Shown here one piece after another: positions 52,204-60,774 of a DNA stretch of 64,000 bases. Numbering within the stretch: position 1 is the stretch's first letter; the number at the start of each line of letters is the position of its first letter. This stretch comes from Sphingopyxis sp. KK2 (GTDB lineage Bacteria; Pseudomonadota; Alphaproteobacteria; Sphingomonadales; Sphingomonadaceae): positions 1-64,000 of the forward strand of contig NZ_LYVN01000003.1 of NCBI RefSeq assembly GCF_001990265.1, written 5' to 3'. The notes under the pieces were generated by a model, which made no database searches, was not told the origin of the DNA, and saw nothing but the letters and a program-made list of their open reading frames with translations. Made by a program: the position numbers and the translations under genes.

Positions 52204-53133
52204 ATGATCCGCCTCGACGGCCACCAGCGGATCGCGGGCGATCTGCGCGGCGGCGTGATCGCGCTCGGCAATTTCGACGGCTTCCACGCCGGGCACCAGG
52301 CGGTCGTCGGCCGCGCGGTGCGCCATGCGCAGGATGAGGGTCGCCCGGCGATCGTCGCGACCTTCGACCCGCATCCGGTGCGCTTCTTCAAGCCCGACGC
52401 CGCCCCCTTCCGCCTCACCACGCTCGACCAAAGGCAGGAGCTGTTCGCCGCCGCCGGTGCCGACGCGATGCTCGTCCTCCCCTTCGATGCCGCGCTCGCG
52501 GGCACGAGCGCCGAGGATTTCATCACCGAATTGCTGCTGGGTCGCTACGGCGCCAAGGGCGTGGTCACCGGCGCCGACTTCGTCTTCGGCAAGGGTCGCG
52601 GCGGCGACGTCGTGACGCTCGCCGACCATGCCCGCCGCCTCGGCTTCTTCACCGAAATGGTCGCGCCGGTCGATGCCGATGACGCGGTGATCTCGTCGAG
52701 CCGCATCCGTGAGGCGCTGCAGGCGGGCGACTGCGCGACCGCCGCACACCTGCTGACCCGCCCCTTCACCGTGCGCGGCATCGTCCAGCACGGCGACAAG
52801 AACGGCCGCCTGCTCGGTTTCCCGACCGCGAATATCGACATGGGCAATTATCTCCGCCCGCGTTACGGCATATATGCGGTGACCGGCCGGCTGCCTGACG
52901 GTCGCATGCTCAAGGGCGCCGCCAACCTCGGCATCCGCCCGAGCTTCGATCCGCCCAAGGAGTTGCTCGAACCGCATTTCTTCGACTTCGCCGAAGATCT
53001 CTACGGCCAGGAAATCGACGTCGCCTTCCACGCCTTTATCCGGCCGGAGGCGAAATTCGACGGGATGGACTCGCTGATGGCGCAGATCGCAGTCGACTGC
53101 GACGAGGCGAAGGCACTGCTCACCGACATATGA
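52204..53133 (+). CDS. ribF: Bifunctional riboflavin kinase / FAD synthetase
   Basis: A 309-residue RibF. The FAD synthetase half begins with IALGNFDGFHAGHQAVV and has TFDPHPVRFF and the ISSSRIREAL nucleotide-binding block; the kinase half has GIVQHGDKNGRLLGFPTANI and YGIYAVTGRL. It makes FMN from riboflavin, then FAD. It opens the run ribF-ileS-lspA-lipoprotein, with a repeat-bearing 247-bp gap before ileS. Confidence 0.95.
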   Translation: MIRLDGHQRIAGDLRGGVIALGNFDGFHAGHQAVVGRAVRHAQDEGRPAIVATFDPHPVRFFKPDAAPFRLTTLDQRQELFAAAGADAMLVLPFDAALAGTSAEDFITELLLGRYGAKGVVTGADFVFGKGRGGDVVTLADHARRLGFFTEMVAPVDADDAVISSSRIREALQAGDCATAAHLLTRPFTVRGIVQHGDKNGRLLGFPTANIDMGNYLRPRYGIYAVTGRLPDGRMLKGAANLGIRPSFDPPKELLEPHFFDFAEDLYGQEIDVAFHAFIRPEAKFDGMDSLMAQIAVDCDEAKALLTDI

Positions 53134-53318
53134 TTCGCGCAGAGGCGCAGAGGCCGCAGAGAGCGCAGAGTTTCTATTCGCGCGGAGACGCGGAGACGCG
53201 GAGAAGAAATGAGAGTGGCGGCTTCGCCGCCCTTATTTCCCTCCCCTCTGCAGCCTCTGCGGCCTCTGCCCGAATCCCCTCTATCTTTTTCCTCCGCGTC
53301 TCCGCGTCTCCGCGTGAA
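53134..53318. repeat. Crossed inverted-repeat element (GCAGAGGC and GCGGAGAC arms)
   Basis: Left side: arm a (GCGCAGAGGCGCAGAGGC, 53137) then arm b (CGCGGAGACGCGGAGACGCG, about 53180). Right side: a' (CTCTGCGGCCTCTGC, about 53255) then b' (CTCCGCGTCTCCGCGTCTCC, about 53292). Thus a-b is followed by a'-b', not the nested b'-a' order of copies B to D. A GGCGGCTTCGCCGCC hairpin is in the middle. It is related in style to the CTCACGCAAAGG elements, starting right at the ribF stop. Confidence 0.8.
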
Positions 53319-53380
53319 CCCCATCCAGCCCAACCCATAAGCTTTGCGCCCACGCGAATCTGCGCTAAGCGCCGCGCACC

Positions 53381-56300
53381 ATGACCGACAGCACGCCCAC
53401 CGCCGAGCAGCGCGACTATCGCGACACCGTCTTCCTGCCCAAGACCGACTTCCCGATGAAGGCCGGCCTGCCGCAGAAGGAGCCGGCAATTCTCGCCAAA
53501 TGGATCGCGGGCAATCTGGAGGCGCAGATTCGCGAAAGCCGCAAGGGCCGCGACCAGTTCATCCTCCACGACGGCCCGCCCTACGCCAATGGCGACATGC
53601 ACATCGGCCATGCGCTCAACCATATCCTCAAGGACATGGTCGTCCGCACCCAGACGCTGAAGGGCAAGGACGCCCCGTACGTCCCCGGCTGGGACTGCCA
53701 CGGCCTGCCCATCGAGTGGAAGGTCGAGGAGCAGTATCGCAAGAAAAAGCTCAACAAGGACGAGGTTCCGGTCGAGGAGTTCCGCGCCGAATGCCGCGCC
53801 TATGCGCAGCATTGGGTCGATACCCAGCGCGAGCAGCTGAAGCGCCTCGGCATCGGCGGCGACTGGGACCATCCGTACCTGACGATGGATTATGAGGCCG
53901 AGGCCACCATCGTCCGCGAACTGCTGAAGTTCGCCGCGAACGACATGCTCTATCGCGGCGCCAAGCCGGTGATGTGGTCGCCGGTCGAAAAGACCGCGCT
54001 CGCCGAGGCCGAGGTCGAATATGAGGATATCGTCTCGACCCAGATCGACGTGGCGTTCGAGATCGTCGAAAGTCCGATCGCCGAGCTGGTCGGCGCGCAT
54101 GCCGTGATCTGGACGACCACCCCGTGGACGATCCCGGTCAACCAGGCTTTGGCCTATGGGCCGGAGATCGAATATTGGCTGGTCGAAAGCTTTCACGCGG
54201 AAAACCCCGCGGTTGGCGAGCCGGGATTCTATTTGATTGCCAAAGACCTCGTCAAAGAGGCTGAAGCCCGATTCAAGAAGGGCTTTGGCGACCTTGGCAC
54301 GGCATTCTTTTCCGAGCCGAAATTATCCATCAAAGGTTCCGACCTCGCCGGTACCATCGCCCGCCACCCGATGCACGCGCTCGGCGGCTTCTTCGCGCGC
54401 CCGCGTCCCTTCCTCGCGGGCGATTTCGTCACCACCGACAGCGGCACCGGGCTCGTCCATATGGCGCCCGACCATGGCGAGGACGACTTCGACCTGTGCA
54501 AGGCGAACGGGCTCGACCCCGTCTTCGCGGTCGAGGGCGACGGCAAGTACCGCGCCGACTGGGGCTGGCTCGGCGGTCAGGGATCGGTGATCAACCCCAA
54601 GTTCAACGCCCCCGACGGCCCGATCTGCACCGACCTGCGCGAAGCCGGCGGCCTGCTCGCGGCGTCGGCCGATTACCAGCACAGCTATCCGCACAGCTGG
54701 CGTTCGAAGGCCAAGGTCATCTTCCGCTGCACCCCGCAATGGTTCGTGCCGATGGACAAGGTGATGACGCATATCGAGCCCAAGACCCCGCGCGAAAAGC
54801 GCTGGGAGAATGAGGGCGGCGCGATCAATCCGCATGAGGAGGATCTGTGCGACGCCCCGACGCTGCGGCAGGCGGCGATGCAGGCGATCGCCGACACGCG
54901 CTTCGTCCCCGCCAAGGGCCGCAACCGCATCGGATCGATGGTCGAGGGCCGCCCCGACTGGGTGCTGTCGCGCCAGCGTGCATGGGGCGTGCCGATCACG
55001 CTCTTCGTCGACCGCAAGACCGGGCAGTATCTGAACGATCCGGTCGTCAACGACCGCATCGTCGCGGCGGTGCGCGAGGGCGGCGTCGACGCGTGGAACG
55101 ACGCGCGCGCGCAGGACTATCTCGGCGACAAATATGACGCCGCCGATTTTGAGCGCATCACCGACATTCTCGACGTCTGGTTCGATTCGGGCTGCACCCA
55201 CGCCTTCGTGCTGGAGAGTGGCAGGTGGCCCGCGCTCGTCCGCCACGACGGCGGCACGCACAGCGCCGACCTCTATCTCGAAGGCAGCGACCAGCATCGC
55301 GGCTGGTTCCAGTCGAGCCTGCTCGAAAGCTGCGGCACGCGCGGGCAGGCGCCGTATAAGGCGGTGCTGACGCACGGCTTCACGATGGACAGCAAAGGCT
55401 TCAAACAGTCGAAGTCGCTCGGCAACACGACCGACCCGGTTAAGGTGATGGAAACCAACGGCGCCGACATCATCCGCCTGTGGGCGCTTTCGGTAGACTT
55501 CACCGAGGACCACCGCATCGGCGACGAAATCCTCAAGGGCGTCGCCGACCAGTATCGCAAGCTGCGCAACACCTTCCGCTACCTGCTCGGCGCGCTCGAC
55601 GGGTTCAGCGAGGAGGAACGCATCACCGACGTCGCCGCGATGCCCGAGCTCGAGCGCTATATGCTCTCGCTGCTCGCCGAGCTCGATACGAAGATGGCGC
55701 AGGCGGTCGATGATTTCGACTTCAACAGCTACACACGCCTCTTGTCGGATTTCTGCAACGAAGACCTGTCGGCCTTCTATTTCGATATCCGCAAGGACGT
55801 CCTCTACTGCGACCTCGGCCCCGCCGCGCCGCTCGGCACCGACACCCGCCGCGCGTATCGCAGCGTGCTCGACATCCTCTTCCACGCGCTCGTCCGCTAC
55901 GCCGCGCCGGTGCTGGTGTTCACGAGCGAAGAGACATGGGGCACGCGCTATCCCGACGCGGGCAGCGTGCATCTGCTGGAGTGGCCCAACCTCGACACCT
56001 TAATCCGTCACCCCCGCGAAGGCGGGGGTCCAGCTTCTTCCAGCAACGAAGGCGAAAAGCTGGATTCCCGCCTTCGCGGGAATGACGAGTTGATGAAGCG
56101 TTGGGCGCAGTTGCGCGCGCTGCGCTCGCACGTCAACGAAGCTATCGAGCCTCTCCGCCGAGAGAAGGTTGTTCGTTCCAGTTTGGAAGCAAATGTCGTC
56201 CTCGCCAACTCTGGCTTGGACGATTGGACGGACGAAACCTTCGACTTCCAAGAACTCTTTATCTCCGGCCAAGTCGGTTTGTTGGCGATGGTGGAGACCG

Positions 56301-56461
56301 ACGGTGAGACCAATGTCGTTCCCATTCAAGAATACGGCGACGGTGTATTGATCGGTGTTTCACGAACCACCGACCACAAATGCGGCCGCTGCTGGCGCCA
56401 CCTGCCCGAGGTCGTCGAGGACGGCGCCTTGTGCAATCGCTGCGACACGGTATTGAGCTAA
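53381..56461 (+). CDS. ileS: Isoleucyl-tRNA synthetase
   Basis: A 1026-residue class I synthetase, longer than the usual bacterial form of about 940. HIGH is at 74-77; the KMSKS position reads KQSKS at 675-679 (GFKQSKSLGN). The connective editing domain spans about 200-400, the tRNA-binding C-terminal part follows 710, and the zinc finger CGRCWRHLPEVV ... CNRCD closes the protein. Codons from about 876 to 902 are a palindromic DNA repeat read in frame (RHPREGGGPASSSNEGEK and following), which accounts for some extra length. Segments near 54185-54345 and 56095-56395 use more A/T at third positions than the rest. Confidence 0.95.
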   Translation: MTDSTPTAEQRDYRDTVFLPKTDFPMKAGLPQKEPAILAKWIAGNLEAQIRESRKGRDQFILHDGPPYANGDMHIGHALNHILKDMVVRTQTLKGKDAPYVPGWDCHGLPIEWKVEEQYRKKKLNKDEVPVEEFRAECRAYAQHWVDTQREQLKRLGIGGDWDHPYLTMDYEAEATIVRELLKFAANDMLYRGAKPVMWSPVEKTALAEAEVEYEDIVSTQIDVAFEIVESPIAELVGAHAVIWTTTPWTIPVNQALAYGPEIEYWLVESFHAENPAVGEPGFYLIAKDLVKEAEARFKKGFGDLGTAFFSEPKLSIKGSDLAGTIARHPMHALGGFFARPRPFLAGDFVTTDSGTGLVHMAPDHGEDDFDLCKANGLDPVFAVEGDGKYRADWGWLGGQGSVINPKFNAPDGPICTDLREAGGLLAASADYQHSYPHSWRSKAKVIFRCTPQWFVPMDKVMTHIEPKTPREKRWENEGGAINPHEEDLCDAPTLRQAAMQAIADTRFVPAKGRNRIGSMVEGRPDWVLSRQRAWGVPITLFVDRKTGQYLNDPVVNDRIVAAVREGGVDAWNDARAQDYLGDKYDAADFERITDILDVWFDSGCTHAFVLESGRWPALVRHDGGTHSADLYLEGSDQHRGWFQSSLLESCGTRGQAPYKAVLTHGFTMDSKGFKQSKSLGNTTDPVKVMETNGADIIRLWALSVDFTEDHRIGDEILKGVADQYRKLRNTFRYLLGALDGFSEEERITDVAAMPELERYMLSLLAELDTKMAQAVDDFDFNSYTRLLSDFCNEDLSAFYFDIRKDVLYCDLGPAAPLGTDTRRAYRSVLDILFHALVRYAAPVLVFTSEETWGTRYPDAGSVHLLEWPNLDTLIRHPREGGGPASSSNEGEKLDSRLRGNDELMKRWAQLRALRSHVNEAIEPLRREKVVRSSLEANVVLANSGLDDWTDETFDFQELFISGQVGLLAMVETDGETNVVPIQEYGDGVLIGVSRTTDHKCGRCWRHLPEVVEDGALCNRCDTVLS
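56006..56087. repeat. Palindromic repeat inserted in frame in ileS
   Basis: The left arm 56006-56036 (CGTCACCCCCGCGAAGGCGG then GGGTCCAGCTT) and right arm 56057-56087 (AAGCTGGATTCCCGCC then TTCGCGGGAATGACG) are inverted copies differing at four positions; each contains its own hairpin. The arm type matches the intergenic repeat 34267-34342. It keeps the frame open through the ileS coding sequence. Confidence 0.88.
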
Positions 56462-56464
56462 GCC

Positions 56465-56986
56465 ATGCCCAGCACCCGTTCGCCGCACCTGAAGTTCGGC
56501 CTGATCATCGCCGCCTTCGCCTTCCTGCTCGACCAGGTCAGCAAGTGGATCGTCATCGCCCCGCTGTCGCTCGAGGCGAAGCGCGTGATCGACATCTTGC
56601 CGATCTTCCGCCTGACCTGGGCCGAAAATACCGGGATCTCGCTGTCGCTGTTCGCCGACGGGGGCGAGACGATGCGCTGGATCCTCGTCGCGGTGACCGC
56701 CGCGGTGGCGAGCGCGGTGCTGATCTGGATGACGCGCGAAAAGGCTAAGGGCGACGTTTTCGCGCTGGCGCTGATCTTCGGCGGCGCGCTCGGCAACATC
56801 GTCGACCGCGTCCGCTTCGGCTATGTCGTCGACTTCGCCGACCTGCATTTCGGCGATTTCCGCCCCTTCCTCATCTTCAACGTCGCCGATGCGTGCATCA
56901 CCATCGGGGTGCTTTTGCTGGTTGCGCGCGCGCTGCTCTTGGGCGAAAAGGCCCCGAAGGCGGACGACAAGCCCGCCGCGAATTAA
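56465..56986 (+). CDS. lspA: Lipoprotein signal peptidase
   Basis: A 173-residue signal peptidase II with four helices. The aspartyl catalytic pair is D114 (GNIVDRVRFG) and D142 (NVADACITIG), and the family blocks FLLDQVSKWIV and WAENTGIS are intact. It cleaves prolipoproteins in the inner membrane after Lgt modification. It starts three bases after ileS, and the next gene encodes a lipoprotein substrate. Confidence 0.95.
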   Translation: MPSTRSPHLKFGLIIAAFAFLLDQVSKWIVIAPLSLEAKRVIDILPIFRLTWAENTGISLSLFADGGETMRWILVAVTAAVASAVLIWMTREKAKGDVFALALIFGGALGNIVDRVRFGYVVDFADLHFGDFRPFLIFNVADACITIGVLLLVARALLLGEKAPKADDKPAAN

Positions 56987-57012
56987 ACGGGGCGTACAGG
57001 AGTGATTTTCAA

Positions 57013-57429
57013 GTGAACCGGACCACCGCCATCCTTTGCGCCGCCCTGGCCGCATCGACGCTCGCCGCCTGCGGGTCGAACAATCTGTTCAGCCGCGACC
57101 GTCCCGACGAAATGCGCGTCTCGCGCCAGGCGCCGCTGATCGTGCCGCCCGACTATTCGCTAACCCCGCCCGCCCCCGGCGCCGCGCGTCCCGGCGGCGA
57201 AACCACCGCCGAACAGACGCTGCGCGCGCTCTTCGGCGGCGCCGCACCGCGCAGCGCGACCGAGGGTGCGATCATCGGCAGCGCCGACGGCAACCGCGCC
57301 GACCCCGGCATCCGCAGCCAGGTCGGCAGCCCGACCACCGACGTCGTCGACAAGGGCCTCGTCACCCGCGACATCCTCGTCTCGCCCGAAGGCGACGGCC
57401 GCGACGCGAGCGCCGCAATCCCCGGCTGA
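57013..57429 (+). CDS. DUF3035 lipoprotein (BamF-like)
   Basis: A 138-residue lipoprotein: signal with lipobox LAAC at 17-20 (Cys20), then the DUF3035 motif RDRPDEMRVSRQAPLIVPPD and a low-complexity Gly/Ala/Pro tail. In Caulobacter the family member BamF belongs to the outer-membrane protein assembly complex. GTG 57013 has AGGAG ten bases upstream, the best available start. It is probably the last gene of the ribF-ileS-lspA run and needs LspA for maturation. Confidence 0.82.
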   Translation: MNRTTAILCAALAASTLAACGSNNLFSRDRPDEMRVSRQAPLIVPPDYSLTPPAPGAARPGGETTAEQTLRALFGGAAPRSATEGAIIGSADGNRADPGIRSQVGSPTTDVVDKGLVTRDILVSPEGDGRDASAAIPG

Positions 57430-57455
57430 TCGGGGTCATCATCGAAAACGGAAAC

Positions 57456-57476
57456 GGGCGGCCTCGGCCGCCCTTT
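57456..57476 (+). terminator. Terminator after the DUF3035 gene
   Basis: GGGCGGC, loop CCTCGG in part, GCCGCCC, followed by TTT: a 7-8 bp G/C stem 26 bases after the stop. The T-run is only three long, so it may be leaky. Confidence 0.65.
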
Positions 57477-57520
57477 CCATATCCGGCGCCGGGACGGCAC
57501 GCGACCAGGCCGCATGGTTG

Positions 57521-57557
57521 CGCCCTCTTCTTCATGCCTTTGCGCCTTTGCGTGAGA
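57521..57557. repeat. Solo right arm of the CTCACGCAAAGG family (copy E)
   Basis: CGCCCTCTTCTTCATGCC followed by TTTGCGCCTTTGCGTGAGA matches the outer right arms of copies A, C and D. No left arm is present within the 90-bp gap, so it is a fragment. It lies between the lipoprotein terminator and the end of the minus-strand membrane gene (57582). Confidence 0.8.
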
Positions 57558-57581
57558 TTTTCCTGACGCTGCCGAGCGGGA

Positions 57582-58250
57582 TCAGTTGAACAGGCTCGAC
57601 AGCGCAACCATCGCGACCAGGCTTTCGACCATCGCGCGCGACGCATGGCCAAAGGCGCGCAGCCGGCCGCATTTCAGATGCTGGTTGAACCACGCCGTCT
57701 GCAGGAAACCGAACCAAAGGAGGCCGAAGATCGCGAGCGCAGCGCCCGCGAGGATCGACCAGTCGTGCCCCAGCTTGATCAGGATCACCCCGGTCCCGAG
57801 CAGCATCGCGAGCACCGCGGCGACATAGCATTGGCTGTAAAAGGGCGCGCGCAGCGTGTCGCGGTTGACCTGCAAGCCCTTCGCCCGCACCAGCCGCGTC
57901 GCCATCATCACCGGGAACAGGCTGTAGGTGACGATGCGCAGGATGATCAGGTCGGTGTTGGTGCTGACGAACGCCGACAGCCCGACCTTGCTCGCCACCA
58001 CCGCGTCATTGCCGACCAGCGCGATCTCGGCGGCATGGACGAGGATCAGCGACAGCAGCAGGAACAGCGGCGGACTCAGCGTGTCGGTATATTGCTGGTC
58101 GCTCGCGTCGCCCTGCTCGAGGTCCGAATAATCCATCATCTGCAGCGGCCGCACGAGCGTGCGCCACAAGGTGATCGGGTAGAAGACCAGCCACGACATC
58201 ACCTCGTACAACAGCTCGTCGAGCGATTGCAGAAGGTTGAAGAAGTTCAT
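57582..58250 (-). CDS. Hypothetical membrane protein
   Basis: A 222-residue protein with four or five helices (about 22-40, 62-82, 95-120, 138-160, 165-185) of unknown family; a short acidic stretch (DYSDLEQGDASDQQYTDTLS) lies after the first helix. ATG 58250 overlaps the stop of the upstream gene as ATGA. It is the third gene of the dxs operon and may be a small permease-like or Yip1-type protein, without firm support. Confidence 0.72.
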   Translation of the reverse strand: MNFFNLLQSLDELLYEVMSWLVFYPITLWRTLVRPLQMMDYSDLEQGDASDQQYTDTLSPPLFLLLSLILVHAAEIALVGNDAVVASKVGLSAFVSTNTDLIILRIVTYSLFPVMMATRLVRAKGLQVNRDTLRAPFYSQCYVAAVLAMLLGTGVILIKLGHDWSILAGAALAIFGLLWFGFLQTAWFNQHLKCGRLRAFGHASRAMVESLVAMVALSSLFN

Positions 58251-58675
58251 TCGGCGGCGTCCGCCGCGGGCGCAAGCCCGGACTGCAGCCAGCGCGCGAA
58301 ATTGCGGACCGTCGTCGGCCGGTTCCGGTCCCAGTTCGCCCAGCGCTGCCAATCGAGCCCCCGGCTGTCGCAATAATGCTCGAACCAGTCCTGCGGCTCC
58401 TCGTCGTCGATCGGCAGGTCCTTTAGATAATCATCGTCGGGATGCGGGGTCAGCCCCGCGTACCAACAACTCCATTCGGGCAGCAGCTCGTCCCACAGGA
58501 ACTCGGCGACGTCGCGCTCACAATCGCCGGCCAGCATGACCGGAAATTCTTCCCGGCTCGGATTCGGCCGCCGCTCGGCCAGCGCGAGCGCCTGCTTTCT
58601 CCATTTTCTGGCCGAGAAAGCCCACAGCAGCAGGTAAAGTCCGACGCAGCCAGCGGCGAACCACCAGCCGTTCAA
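58247..58675 (-). CDS. Hypothetical membrane-anchored protein
   Basis: A 142-residue protein with one N-terminal helix ([17 protein letters not shown]) and an acidic, tryptophan-rich soluble part: Cys in AGDCERD, WSCWYAG and HYCDSRG, and the stretch [15 protein letters not shown]. No family is recognised. It overlaps dxs by four bases and the next gene by four, so translation is coupled through all three. Confidence 0.72.
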   Translation of the reverse strand: MNGWWFAAGCVGLYLLLWAFSARKWRKQALALAERRPNPSREEFPVMLAGDCERDVAEFLWDELLPEWSCWYAGLTPHPDDDYLKDLPIDDEEPQDWFEHYCDSRGLDWQRWANWDRNRPTTVRNFARWLQSGLAPAADAAE

Positions 58676-60600
58676 GCCCGCGCGCCCGCCTCTTCGACAC
58701 CCGCGCTGTTGTGGCGCAGCGCCTTCAACACCGTATCGACGATCTGCGGCGCGTTGAGCCCCGCCGCGTCATATTGCTTGTCGGGCGAATCCTGGTCCTG
58801 GAAGGCGTCGGGCAGGCGCATCGTGCGCAGCTTCAGCCCCGCGTCGATCAGCCCCTCGTCGCTCGCCAGCGTCAGCACATGCGCGCCCAGCCCGCCGACG
58901 CTATTCTCCTCGATCGTCACGCAGACCTCATGGTTTGCGAGCGTCTTGCGGATCAGCTCCTCGTCGAGCGGCTTGGCGAAGCGCAGGTCGATCACGCTGG
59001 TGGAAAGTCCGCGCGCCTCGAGCGTGTCCGCCGCCTTCAGCGCCTCGGCGAGCCTTGTGCCGAGCGACAGGATCGCCACCGTCTTGCCGCTGCGCACGAC
59101 GCGCCCCTTGCCGATCTCGAGCTTCAGCGGAACCTCGGGCAGCGGCACCCCGGTGCCATTGCCGCGCGGATAGCGGAAGGCGATCGGGCCGTCGTCATAT
59201 TCGGCCGCCGTATAGGTCATATGGACGAGCTCGGCCTCGTCGGCCGCCGCCATCACCACCATGTTCGGCAGCGTCGCGAGGTAGGTCACATCGAACGAGC
59301 CGGCATGCGTCGAACCGTCGGCGCCGACCAGCCCGGCGCGATCGATCGCGAAACGCACCGGCAAATTCTGGATCGCCACATCGTGCACGACTTGGTCGTA
59401 AGCGCGCTGGAGGAAGGTCGAGTAGATGGCGGCGAACGGCCGCATCCCCTGCGCCGCCAAACCGGCGGCAAAGGTCACCGCATGCTGTTCGGCAATGCCG
59501 ACGTCGAAAGTCCGGTCGGGATGCGCCTTCGCGAATTTGTCGACCCCGGTCCCCGACGGCATCGCGGCGGTGATCGCGACGATGCGCTTGTCGGTGTCGG
59601 CGAGCTTGGCGAGCGTTTCGCCGAAGACATTCTGATATTGCGGCGGTCCGGGCGGTGCCTTCGCCTGCACGCCCGTCACGACGTCGAATTTCTGGACGCC
59701 ATGATATTTGTCGGCCGCCGCCTCGGCGGGGGCATAGCCCTTGCCCTTGACCGTGACGGCATGGATCAGCACCGGGCCATGGTCGCTGTCGCGGACATTT
59801 TCGAGCACCGGGATCAGATGGTCGAGATTATGCCCGTCGATCGGGCCGACATAATAAAAGCCGAGCTCCTCGAACAGCGTGCCGCCCATCGCCATGCCGC
59901 GCGCATATTCGTCGGTCTTCTTCGCCGCCTTGTGCAAAGGCTCGGGCAGCTTGCGCGCAAAGCGCCGCGCGATCTCGCGCAGCTCGATGAACGGCCGCGA
60001 CGACACCAGCTTGGCGAGATAGGCGCTGAGGCCCCCGACCGGCGGCGCGATCGACATGTCGTTGTCGTTGAGGATCACGATCAGCCGGTTGCCCGCCGCG
60101 GCGGCATTGTTCATCGCCTCATAGGCCATGCCCGCCGACATCGACCCGTCGCCGATCACCGCGATCGCGCGGCCGGGCTCGTCCTTCAGCTTGTTCGCGA
60201 TCGCAAAGCCAAGCGCGGCGCTGATCGAGGTCGAGCTGTGCGCGGCGCCGAACGGATCGTATTCGCTCTCGCTGCGCTTGGTGAAGCCCGACAGCCCGCC
60301 GCCGGTGCGCAGGGTGCGGATACGGTCGCGGCGCCCCGTGATGATCTTGTGCGGATAGCATTGGTGTCCGACGTCCCAGACGATCTTGTCGCGCGGGGTG
60401 TCGAACACATAGTGGAGCGCGGTGGTCAGCTCGACCACGCCCAGCCCGCTGCCCAGATGCCCGCCGGTCGTGCCGACGGCCGAAATCATCTCGGCGCGCA
60501 GCTCGTCGGCGAACTGGCGGAGGTCTTCGGGCTTCAGCTTGCGGAGGTCGGCGGGGACATCCACCGTGTCGAGCAGCGGTGTGGACGGACGATCGGTCAT
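58672..60600 (-). CDS. dxs: 1-deoxy-D-xylulose-5-phosphate synthase
   Basis: A 642-residue thiamine-diphosphate enzyme. The TPP motif lies in [19 protein letters not shown], the catalytic histidine region is at [13 protein letters not shown], and the pyrimidine-domain glutamate is in [15 protein letters not shown]. It condenses pyruvate and glyceraldehyde 3-phosphate to start the MEP route to isoprenoids, which supplies carotenoids and quinones in sphingomonads. ATG 60600 is chosen; the open frame reaches far upstream but overlaps the divergent gene at 60775. It heads a three-gene operon with two unknown membrane proteins. Confidence 0.95.
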   Translation of the reverse strand: MTDRPSTPLLDTVDVPADLRKLKPEDLRQFADELRAEMISAVGTTGGHLGSGLGVVELTTALHYVFDTPRDKIVWDVGHQCYPHKIITGRRDRIRTLRTGGGLSGFTKRSESEYDPFGAAHSSTSISAALGFAIANKLKDEPGRAIAVIGDGSMSAGMAYEAMNNAAAAGNRLIVILNDNDMSIAPPVGGLSAYLAKLVSSRPFIELREIARRFARKLPEPLHKAAKKTDEYARGMAMGGTLFEELGFYYVGPIDGHNLDHLIPVLENVRDSDHGPVLIHAVTVKGKGYAPAEAAADKYHGVQKFDVVTGVQAKAPPGPPQYQNVFGETLAKLADTDKRIVAITAAMPSGTGVDKFAKAHPDRTFDVGIAEQHAVTFAAGLAAQGMRPFAAIYSTFLQRAYDQVVHDVAIQNLPVRFAIDRAGLVGADGSTHAGSFDVTYLATLPNMVVMAAADEAELVHMTYTAAEYDDGPIAFRYPRGNGTGVPLPEVPLKLEIGKGRVVRSGKTVAILSLGTRLAEALKAADTLEARGLSTSVIDLRFAKPLDEELIRKTLANHEVCVTIEENSVGGLGAHVLTLASDEGLIDAGLKLRTMRLPDAFQDQDSPDKQYDAAGLNAPQIVDTVLKALRHNSAGVEEAGARA

Positions 60601-60774
60601 CGCGCCGTCATACCGGGTGCCGCCGAAGCTGTCGAACGAAAAGGGTCCGGCCGAAACCGCGCTGTCGATAACGCGGCGCGGCGCTACCAATTTGTTTCGA
60701 GTTGCAATTTGCCCGCCGATCGACTCAGCTTCGCGCGCGCCCGATCGTGGGGACATCGCGCAGAGGGACCGGCT

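Noticed and set aside
58711-60774. Long upstream extension of the secreted protein gene at 60775
   Set aside because: The extension runs antisense to dxs and lacks a ribosome binding site; the signal peptide starts at 60775.
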